Under the pieces are notes generated by a model. That model was not told where the DNA came from. It worked only from the letters and a program-made list of their open reading frames with translations, and did not search any database. The position numbers and the translations under genes were made by a program. This document shows positions 53,562 through 64,000 of a stretch of DNA of 64,000 bases, one piece after another (positions within the stretch are counted from its first letter, which is position 1; each line of letters opens with the position of its first letter). This DNA is from Schlesneria paludicola DSM 18645 (lineage in GTDB: Bacteria > Planctomycetota > Planctomycetia > Planctomycetales > Planctomycetaceae), in assembly GCF_000255655.1 (NCBI RefSeq), contig NZ_JH636434.1:2611625-2675624 (forward strand). The letters run 5' to 3'.

Positions 53562-55331
53562 ATGAGCATCGCCGAACTCAACGCCGAGTTGATCACTGCT
53601 TCGCCCGCGCCCAGCGATCCGGAGTTGATCGAACGTTTCGTCGGTGCTCGTGATCAATTCGCATTCGCCGAACTCGTCCGACGACACAGCCCCATGGTCC
53701 TGGGCGTTTGCCGCCGAGTCTTACGCGACGCGAACGATATTGAAGACGCGTTTCAGGCCACTTTTCTGGTCCTGATTCGCGATGCCAGACGAGTGCGGAA
53801 ACAAACGTCTCTGGCAAGTTGGCTGTATGGAGTCGCCTATCGGATTTCCCTGCAGGTCACACGCCAGAAACGACGACGACGGGAGACCACTCTCGTGGAA
53901 GAAGACAATGTGATCGATCTCGGAATCCTGGCGGGAGTCGCGGACCGCCACGATCACCAGCTTTTGGATGCGGAACTGAACGCACTGCCAGAACGGTACC
54001 GCCAGCCACTGGTGCTGCGATATCTGGCGGGAAAGTCTCCTAGCGACGTGGCCACGGAATTGGGGCTGACCGTCGGTGCGGTCGAGGGGCTGCTCAAACG
54101 GGGAAAAGACGAATTACGACAGCGGTTGCTGAAACGTGGAGTGACCATTGGTGCCGCGTTAACTGCGATTCAATTGGCGCAAGGATCGACATCGGCAGTG
54201 GCATCAGAGGCTTTGATCGAAGCAACGGTCCAGACGGGCCTGGCGTGGGATTTCTCCTCCTGCCGCTTTGCACCGGAACGAATCTCAAGTCAACACATCT
54301 CAACACGGGCGCTCGAGCTCGCCGGAAAGGAAGTTTTCGTCATGACAACGGGAACCAAAGCGGTATTGACGATCGGTCTGACATTGGGATGCCTGGCTCT
54401 GGCAACAGGAACCATCGGCTATTTCGACGAGGGATCACAGGGAACCGCCCAGGCGGCTGGAATTGTCTCGACCCTTTCGGCGCTCCAGGGAATCGAAAAC
54501 GCCGCCAGCATCGCGACGCTTGCGGTCGACCCAATTCAGGCGGCGGATTCGAAACCGGCGAATTCCGAGCGTCCCCAATCGGACGAGTTCAAGCCAGGTT
54601 CCAAAAACGCGACCTTCAATTCATCCGAATCCGAGACCACTGATGCATTTACCAAAGCGAAGGACGTCAAGCTTCCATTTGGATCAGTCCAGCTCCCCAA
54701 ACCCATCAGGAAAAAATGGGATACGAAAAAACGGAGCGCAAAAGCCCAACAGATCCTGACCGAATTGGAAGTGAACTCGGAAGCGAACTTCGTCGACACA
54801 CCTCTTCATGAAGCCATTGACGTCTTCAAGTCGACGCACGGGATTGCCGTTCAGTTCGACAACAAAGCTCTCAGCGATGAGGGAATTTCCACGGATGTTC
54901 CGGTCACGCTGACGGTGAATGAGATCCCTTTGAAAAACACGCTGCGGCTCATGTTAGACCCCCTTGCACTCGACTACGTGCTGGAGAATGATCAATTGAT
55001 CATCACCACCCAAACGCGCGCCCAAAATACGTTCGAGACGCGTGTGTATTTCGACAAGCCACTAATCGCCTCGCCGGCGAACAACGCCCCCCTCTTGAAG
55101 CAACTGGTCGAAGTCATTCCCAAATCGGTACACCCTGACTCGTGGGCACCTCAAAAAGATGGCGATCGGGTCGCCGGAGAAGCAGAAGGAACGATTAGTA
55201 TCTTTGAACAAAAGCTGATCATCCGTCAGACTCAACGAATTCATGACGAAATCAACGAGTTCCTGGACGAACTCTTGGGTGAGCAGCGAGTAGATGAAAC
55301 AAAACCAACCAAGGCGAACCCCGGCTTTTGA
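53562..55331 (+). CDS. ECF sigma factor with membrane span and secretin-N-like C-terminal domain
   Basis: 589 aa from ATG 53562. Sigma region 2 at residues about 20-90 (FAELVRRHSPMVLGVCRRVL, DIEDAFQATFLVL) and region 4 at about 135-190 (LPERYRQPLVLRYLAGKSPS, LGLTVGAVEGLLKRGKDEL). Residues about 195-260 are a linker; a membrane segment follows at about 268-287 (AVLTIGLTLGCLALATGTIG). After a charged low-complexity stretch, residues about 400-585 contain a secretin N-terminal/STN-like region (DTPLHEAIDVFKSTHGIAVQ, LTVNEIPLKNTLRLML, YVLENDQLIITT). So a transcription factor is tethered to a periplasmic domain in one chain. No anti-sigma gene adjoins it, so the tail may act as a built-in sensor. 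Confidence 0.85.
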   Translation: MSIAELNAELITASPAPSDPELIERFVGARDQFAFAELVRRHSPMVLGVCRRVLRDANDIEDAFQATFLVLIRDARRVRKQTSLASWLYGVAYRISLQVTRQKRRRRETTLVEEDNVIDLGILAGVADRHDHQLLDAELNALPERYRQPLVLRYLAGKSPSDVATELGLTVGAVEGLLKRGKDELRQRLLKRGVTIGAALTAIQLAQGSTSAVASEALIEATVQTGLAWDFSSCRFAPERISSQHISTRALELAGKEVFVMTTGTKAVLTIGLTLGCLALATGTIGYFDEGSQGTAQAAGIVSTLSALQGIENAASIATLAVDPIQAADSKPANSERPQSDEFKPGSKNATFNSSESETTDAFTKAKDVKLPFGSVQLPKPIRKKWDTKKRSAKAQQILTELEVNSEANFVDTPLHEAIDVFKSTHGIAVQFDNKALSDEGISTDVPVTLTVNEIPLKNTLRLMLDPLALDYVLENDQLIITTQTRAQNTFETRVYFDKPLIASPANNAPLLKQLVEVIPKSVHPDSWAPQKDGDRVAGEAEGTISIFEQKLIIRQTQRIHDEINEFLDELLGEQRVDETKPTKANPGF

Positions 55332-55769
55332 TGTTGCGAATGTTTGTCCTGCACTGCCGTTTCCCCTCGTTCCAAATCGTTTGCGGGCCAAATGGCCCAG
55401 CCATTCCACCAGCCCAGCCCAAAGGAGGCCGCAGGACTCCGACGGGCTGGGTTCCCCCCCAAAAAACTCCATTGAGGCCTGTAAGGCCGATCATTCACCC
55501 AAGCCGAATTCGCGTCCCCTTCAAATGGCCGGTCCTACAGGCCTTTGTTCCTACACTTCAGAAATGTAGACATCGATCCGAGGCCACTTTCCTGCTCGAG
55601 ACAAGAAAGTGAATCGCAAGAGGCGTCACCAAGTGGTGCTTGGTAACGAGGGAAAAAATGTCGCCACGCTCGTTCGCATCGGCTGTCCCGTGCCCTTCAG
55701 TGCCATCCGTGGTAAAACCATTCGTCCACAGGTGCTCGTGGTCGATCGTTTCTCCCGGGAATTTGGCTG
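55332..55769. other. Gap with inverted repeats
   Basis: Contains CAGCCC/GGGCTG-type inverted repeats (about 55411-55452) and the palindrome at 55624-55648; no supported gene. Confidence 0.5.
55624..55648. repeat. REP-like palindrome, copy 6 (variant)
   Basis: CGTCACCAAG-TGGTG-CTTGGTAACG: one arm base changed from copy 1 (GTTACC to GTCACC). Confidence 0.7.
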
Positions 55770-57425
55770 ATGTCTGCTTATGTCGATTTGGTGACCTCGC
55801 TACGGCAAGGATTTCCGCAACCCGTCTCTGATCGTGTCCACGATGCCTACTTCGTCTTCTCGTTCTTGCGAGCACTCGATCAACTCGATGGGATGAAGTC
55901 GGTCTCGCCATTGCTGGGCAAAGCAGTGACGCTCGATTACGACGCGGCGAAACGATCGCGCGTCGAAGAACGACCGCAATCCCTCGAACAAGTCACGCAG
56001 ATGCTGGTCGAACATCTGTCCGGCATGTTCATCTGGGGTCATCCCCGGGCCCAAATCAACGTCATCCCTCCCCCGACGATCGCCAGCGTGATTGGGGGCC
56101 TGTTGCCGTCGATCTACAACCCGAATCTGGTCAGCGAAGAATCGTCGCGCCAGGTCGGGGTCGCCGAGGTTGAAGTCTCGACAATGACTGCCGAATTGAT
56201 TGGCTATGATCCCGCTCGTTCGGCGGGACTCTTCACTTTCGGCGGTACTGGCACGCTGCTCTACGCCGTCAAACTGGGCCTGGAAAAAGCCTGCCCCGGT
56301 ACGGCGGACCGCGGGATCACCGAACGAGCGGTCATTTTCTGTTCCGAGCGGGCTCACTATGCCTGCCTGAGCGTCGCGAACTGGCTGGGAATCGGACGAG
56401 GTAACGTGATCTCAATCCCGTGCTCGGTCGACAACGAAATGCAGGTCTGTCTGCTCGAATCGATGGCGCGCGATGTTCTCAAAAATGGCGGCAAGATCGC
56501 CGCGATCGTGGCCACCATGGGCACCACCGACCACTTCGGCCTGGACGACCTGAAGTCGATCCGCGAGATCCGCGACCGTCTGGTGGATGAGTTTCACCTC
56601 GACTATCGCCCGCATCTCCACGGCGACGCGGTGATTGGATGGGCGTGGTCCGTCTTCAACGACTACGACTTCGACAAGAACCCGCTCGAGTTTCGCCTTC
56701 GCACCGTCCGGGCTCTGGCTGGAACCCGGCGACGGATTCGCGAGTTGCCTTTGGCCGATTCGGTTGGCATTGATTTTCACAAGACCGGATTCACGCCCTA
56801 CGTGTCGAGTCTGTTCCTGGTCAAAGAGGCAATCGACTTGGAATTGATCACTCGCGCACAGTCGGACACACCGTATCTGTTTCATGACGGCCACTATCAT
56901 CCCGGTCGGTATACGCTCGAAACGACACGCGGAGGCAGTGCGCCGATGGCCGCCCTGGCGAATCTCCGGTTGTTCGGCAAGGACGGATTCCGCGCCTTGC
57001 TGGGACACGTCGTTTCGATGGCCGAGGTCTTACGCGAACATCTCGAAGGCCACGCCGCGACCACAGTCGTGAACCGCGGCAACTTCGGTCCGGTCACGCT
57101 GTTTCGAGTCTATCCCGACGGAGTCGACACCTTCAGCATCACAGAGCGCGAGCAAAAGGATGCCACCTACCGCGACCAGTTACGGCTTCACAACGAATAC
57201 AATCGCCGCATCTATCAACTGGTTCAGGCCGATGCATTGCAAGGTGGCGGTGTCGTGATCTCGTTGACTGATTGCTACCGCGAGACGGACTATGGCGAAC
57301 CCATCGTGGCCCTCAAGAGCTACATCCTGAGCCCGTTCTCCGAAGAACAATATATCGACGCCGTCCTCGAATCTTTGTGGAAAGCCAGAGCCCAAATCGC
57401 CGCCGAACAAGCGCAGAAGCCCTGA
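55770..57425 (+). CDS. PLP-dependent group II decarboxylase-like protein
   Basis: 551 aa from ATG 55770. Fold-type I pyridoxal phosphate enzyme of the glutamate/aromatic decarboxylase group: FTFGGTGTLLYAVKLGLEKA binds phosphate, IAAIVATMGTTDHFGLDDL precedes the cofactor aspartate region, HGDAVIGWAW supplies the active-site His/Asp, and the Schiff-base lysine is in VGIDFHKTGFTPYVSS. Longer than typical (about 480 aa), with an extra N-terminal part. Substrate is unclear: the family includes glutamate, tyrosine and cysteine-sulfinate decarboxylases. Stands alone; lpxB converges from the right. Confidence 0.88.
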   Translation: MSAYVDLVTSLRQGFPQPVSDRVHDAYFVFSFLRALDQLDGMKSVSPLLGKAVTLDYDAAKRSRVEERPQSLEQVTQMLVEHLSGMFIWGHPRAQINVIPPPTIASVIGGLLPSIYNPNLVSEESSRQVGVAEVEVSTMTAELIGYDPARSAGLFTFGGTGTLLYAVKLGLEKACPGTADRGITERAVIFCSERAHYACLSVANWLGIGRGNVISIPCSVDNEMQVCLLESMARDVLKNGGKIAAIVATMGTTDHFGLDDLKSIREIRDRLVDEFHLDYRPHLHGDAVIGWAWSVFNDYDFDKNPLEFRLRTVRALAGTRRRIRELPLADSVGIDFHKTGFTPYVSSLFLVKEAIDLELITRAQSDTPYLFHDGHYHPGRYTLETTRGGSAPMAALANLRLFGKDGFRALLGHVVSMAEVLREHLEGHAATTVVNRGNFGPVTLFRVYPDGVDTFSITEREQKDATYRDQLRLHNEYNRRIYQLVQADALQGGGVVISLTDCYRETDYGEPIVALKSYILSPFSEEQYIDAVLESLWKARAQIAAEQAQKP

Positions 57426-57550
57426 TGACAGAACACATTTCCTTCGCCCCGAAGGCGGCGAAGGGGAATGCGTCTGCGGGCAACGCGATTCGTTGTTTAC
57501 TCCGGCCCTGCCAGACTTCGCAACCGCGTTACCAGGCGTGGCATACCCCC

Positions 57551-58729
57551 CTAGGCCGCAATCGACCGCTCCACCGACTCAGGCTTGTTGTCCATCCAGC
57601 TCAGAATGAGTTCGGCGGTGCGACGCGTGGCCCCGGTGCTATGGATCTTATTGCGAAGATCCTTGAGTTCCGTCGTGGCTTTCGCCAAAGCGGCTGGATT
57701 CTCGAGCCATTTGCTGATGTCCGACACGATCGCATTGATCATCGGTTGAGGATTCCCCACATTGAAATGCTCGGGCATCATCATCCGACCGGCAATCAGG
57801 TTGGGCAGCGAGAAATACTTGCAGACAATCACCATCTGCCCAATCAAATACGTCGCCCAACTGGATCGATAGATCGTGACATAAGGAGTTCCTCGCGCCA
57901 GCATCTCAAGACTGACCGATCCCGAAACATTCACGGCACAGTCTGCGATCTGAATGATTTCGGGAGTCTTGCCGACAAAGAACGACACAGGCAGAACCTG
58001 CTGCAACTTTTCATATTCCTGGATGCAGAACTGCCGCTGGGTTTCCTTGTAATTGGCCACCAGGAAATTTACGTCAGGAAATCGTTCGTGCAACCGTTGG
58101 ATGGCACTCAGCATGACGGGCCAGCAGCGATTCAATTCCTGCTTTCGTGACCCGGGCAGAATGGCCACCGTTTTCAAATCGCCATTGCCCCATTCTCGAC
58201 AGAACGAGTCATCGAGCTTGTGATCGGCCACTTCGTCGAAGAACGGATGACCGACGTACATCACGGGAATTCCCCGTTCGGCATACCATTCGGTTTCAAA
58301 ATTCAAACCGGATAGAACGAGATCGACATACTTCCGGACACGCTTGATCCGCCACGAACCCCACGCCCACAACTGAGGCGGCATGTAATAGACGACGGGA
58401 ATTCCGCGAGCTTTCGCCTTGCGCGCAATCCACCAGTTAAAGCCTGGAAAGTCGACCAGGACCACCAGATCAGGCTTGTGCTGATCGAAGTACGCCTCGG
58501 CCCGCTTGACCAGTTTGTAGAACTTCCAGATGAGAGGAAGGACCGCAAACACCCCCATCACGGCCATGGTCGTCAGTGGAAACAACAGGTGACAGCCGGC
58601 CTGTTCCATGGACGAACCACCAAACCCCGAGATCCGCAAATCCGACCGACGTCGGTTCAATTCTCGAATCAAATGTGCCGCGTGCTGGTCGCCACTCGGT
58701 TCACCGACAGAAAAAAAGATGTGCATCAT
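57551..58729 (-). CDS. lpxB: Lipid-A-disaccharide synthase
   Basis: 392 aa, usual length. Family motifs: IFFSVGEPSGDQHAAHLI at the start, GFGGSSMEQAGCHLL, FPLTTMAVMG, LVDFPGFNWWIARKAK, YYMPPQLWAWG, YVGHPFFDEV, AILPGSRKQELNRCWPVML and VNVSGSVSLEMLARGTPYV. Joins UDP-2,3-diacylglucosamine to lipid X at the inner membrane face to make the lipid A disaccharide. Its presence argues that the organism has an outer membrane with lipid A. Other lpx genes are not in the window. Confidence 0.96.
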   Translation of the reverse strand: MMHIFFSVGEPSGDQHAAHLIRELNRRRSDLRISGFGGSSMEQAGCHLLFPLTTMAVMGVFAVLPLIWKFYKLVKRAEAYFDQHKPDLVVLVDFPGFNWWIARKAKARGIPVVYYMPPQLWAWGSWRIKRVRKYVDLVLSGLNFETEWYAERGIPVMYVGHPFFDEVADHKLDDSFCREWGNGDLKTVAILPGSRKQELNRCWPVMLSAIQRLHERFPDVNFLVANYKETQRQFCIQEYEKLQQVLPVSFFVGKTPEIIQIADCAVNVSGSVSLEMLARGTPYVTIYRSSWATYLIGQMVIVCKYFSLPNLIAGRMMMPEHFNVGNPQPMINAIVSDISKWLENPAALAKATTELKDLRNKIHSTGATRRTAELILSWMDNKPESVERSIAA

Positions 58730-59361
58730 TCAGTACTCATGCTCGAAACAAAGGCTGATCGCGTCGCCAAGGGCGCACCGTTCCCAGAAATCGCCAATGA
58801 GGTCAAGCCCGAAATGAGGAATTGCGAATTCCAGCAGACGTCACAACCGCGATGAGTACCTGAACAGACAGATTTGGAGTGCCGCCACGCGTTGGGGCGC
58901 GAACTCTTCGAGGGGCGCGAGGAAGAAAGCGCGTTGTGCCACTGACCAGTAGCCTATTGAAGTAACGGGGACTGGCACCGACCAGATGAAAAAACACCAT
59001 GACATCGTGAACGCCAAGGTGCCTGTCCCCCTTACTTCAACAGGCTGCTTTGAGTCTTTGAAATCGCAGTGGCATAGTCAGGCGATGTCATGGACGATTC
59101 TATTCGGCAGTTTTTATTTGCCACTGGCTGTGCCAGTGCTCGATCAGCATTAATCCGTAGCAGGACAATGAAGGTTGTCGAGAGACCTTTCACAAGGGAT
59201 TGTCCTGAAAGACGATTGCCGTTCGATTCCCAACCAACGATGTTCCTTGTTCCTGCATCGACTGAGACTGGCACAACCGGTACCACACAAAAACCAAGAA
59301 ACGAATCATTCACACCGTGACCTGCAGGGCCGACAATTCCTGTGGACGTCGTTACGGAAAC
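58730..59361. other. 632-base gap with a palindromic element
   Basis: No supported gene between lpxB and dnaE. Holds the inverted-repeat element at 58950-59050. Confidence 0.5.
58950..59050. mobile_element. Small inverted-repeat (MITE-like) element
   Basis: The left end (58950-58980, TAGCCTATTGAAGTAACGGG then GACTGGCACC) and right end (59019-59050, GGTGCCTGTCCCCCTTACTT then CAACAGGCTGCT) are inverted copies with few mismatches; about 38 bases lie between. Partial copies of one end occur at about 30575-30606 and 39269-39284, so it is a dispersed family. Confidence 0.65.
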
Positions 59362-62919
<3,558 letters not shown>

Positions 62920-63316
62920 CTCGGCATCCTTCCACATCGCGGCAATCGACAAGAGACGCTCGCGGGTCAGCGAGCCGGGCGTGATTGTATCGCGGCCAAC
63001 TGAACTCTCAATCAACGTTCCCGCGGTTCAGGTCGATCCCCAGCCGACGCGGTTCGCCCCGCTTGGCGTTAACCTCATGGCCGTCAGGCTTTCCCCCATC
63101 CGAAGAAATTCACGACCATATTCCACGTGTCGACTGATCGAAGATGACTGTTTTGTCAGCCAGCGGGAACCGTACGCCAGGGCCACTTCGACGACGTCAG
63201 TCACTTGCATGCATTCGCGGTCTGATCAACAATTCGTGTTCACCGATTCATCGATCGCATCCGTTGCGATCACTCGTCGAATCGACGTCCGTTTTTCTGA
63301 AAGTGAACGTTTTTTC
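62920..63316. other. Divergent region dnaE / phosphoglycerate mutase
   Basis: 397 bases without a supported gene; small frames only. Upstream controls of both genes must lie here, none evident. Confidence 0.45.
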
Positions 63317-64000
63317 ATGACCGATCCACACGATTTCACCCGAAAACTGCAAAAAGACAATGGATCAAAAATCGTCCTCGTCGTGGGAGACGGCTTGGGT
63401 GGCTTGCCGCTGGAACCGGGTGGGAAAACGGAACTGGAAACGGCCAAGACGCCGAACCTCGACGCACTCGCCCAGCGCGGAACGTTGGGACTCAGCACCC
63501 CCGTCCTGCCCGGGATTGCCCCCGGTAGCGGCCCGGGACACCTCGGACTGTTCGGCTACGACCCTGCGAAGTATCAGATCGGCCGCGGCGTGCTCGAAGC
63601 GTTGGGGATCGATTTCGAACTGGGTCCCAACGACGTGGCGATCCGCGGCAACTTCTGCACCATCGACGCGGCAGGCAACATCACCGACAGACGCGCCGGT
63701 CGCATCCCGACCGAAGTCGGCAGCAAACTGAGCGAGAAGCTGAATCAGATCAAGGTTCCGGGCGTCGAAGTGTTCGTGCGGGCTGGGGAAGGGTATCGCA
63801 CGGTACTGATCTTCCGCGGTGAAGGCCTGGGCGGCGATGTCGCCGATACCGATCCGCAAAAGACGGGCGTACCCGCACTGGAACCAACCGCCCGCTCCGC
63901 CGGAAGTGCGAAGACGGCTCAGGTTGCCAAAGAGTTTCTCCGACAGGCGAAAGAAGTCCTGAAGAACGATGCTCCGGCCAACTTCCTGACGCTCCGCGGT
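63317..64000 (+). CDS. apgM: 2,3-bisphosphoglycerate-independent phosphoglycerate mutase, archaeal type (3' end outside window)
   Basis: The frame starts at ATG 63317 and is open to the right edge (228 codons). SKIVLVVGDGLGGLPLEPGG has the first metal Asp, followed by KTPNLDALAQRG, LGLSTPVLPGIAPGSGPGHL with the serine nucleophile region, and FGYDP; ITDRRAGRIPTE then matches the ApgM subfamily. Interconverts 3- and 2-phosphoglycerate using two metal ions. Typical length is about 400 aa, so about 170 residues lie beyond the window. Divergent from dnaE. Confidence 0.92.
   Translation, partial: MTDPHDFTRKLQKDNGSKIVLVVGDGLGGLPLEPGGKTELETAKTPNLDALAQRGTLGLSTPVLPGIAPGSGPGHLGLFGYDPAKYQIGRGVLEALGIDFELGPNDVAIRGNFCTIDAAGNITDRRAGRIPTEVGSKLSEKLNQIKVPGVEVFVRAGEGYRTVLIFRGEGLGGDVADTDPQKTGVPALEPTARSAGSAKTAQVAKEFLRQAKEVLKNDAPANFLTLRG

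Noticed and set aside
59032..59313. 93-codon minus-strand frame between lpxB and dnaE
   Set aside because: Begins and ends in repeat DNA, no ribosome site, no motif.

Overview
The window looks like chromosomal DNA of a planctomycete. Reasons: two-domain DUF1080 lipoprotein, a DUF4159 protein with prenyltransferase-type repeats, an ECF sigma factor with a long membrane-anchored C-terminal extension, LamG protein, lpxB (outer membrane) and abundant short palindromic repeats. Genus cannot be fixed from the sequence alone. Most of the window is GC-rich, densely coded housekeeping DNA; about 15.0-26.9 kb is visibly more AT-rich and carries almost only small genes of unknown function.

Layout. 0-14.6 kb: end of a four-helix-bundle protein, tmRNA, a secreted thioredoxin-like protein, a RicT/PSP1-type protein, VanZ-like protein, NYN-LOTUS protein, threonine aldolase, a minus-strand group pgm - DUF1080 lipoprotein - lutB-like ferredoxin protein, and a large secreted DUF4159 protein. 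14.76 kb: tRNA-Gln(CTG) with a terminator. 15.4-26.9 kb: an accessory island. Its core is a tandem array of about fourteen to sixteen paralogues (intact, fused, frameshifted and truncated) of a small two-membrane-segment protein. All share near-identical N- and C-terminal membrane segments but have strongly divergent middle domains. A short prophage remnant (HK97-type prohead protease plus two small genes, opposite strand) and several unrelated small membrane proteins are interspersed. This array is the best candidate for an undescribed system.

27-36.5 kb: tandem-domain glycerophosphodiesterase, ScdA-N (DUF542) protein with two DUF3365 haem-type proteins, DUF488, a flavin-dependent oxidoreductase, ilvN-ilvC, acetate kinase. 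36.9-51.3 kb: a coherent low-oxygen respiration block. It comprises a PAS hybrid histidine kinase with a FixL-like PAS, an NtrC-type sigma-54 activator, a strong sigma-54 promoter match, two universal stress proteins, a c'-type monohaem cytochrome, a dihaem cytochrome c lipoprotein, ccoN, ccoO, two small membrane proteins (one of 57 aa), a copper P-type ATPase, a SafE-type protein and a last membrane protein. The arrangement suggests that the two-component pair switches on cbb3 oxidase and its copper loading, with acetate kinase next door for fermentative energy.

51.5-64 kb: a LamG protein split by a beta-propeller-like insert, the ECF sigma factor fused to a secretin-N-like domain, a PLP decarboxylase, lpxB, dnaE and the start of an archaeal-type phosphoglycerate mutase. 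Palindromic repeats sit in the gaps at 32.4, 53.3, 55.6 and 59.0 kb.
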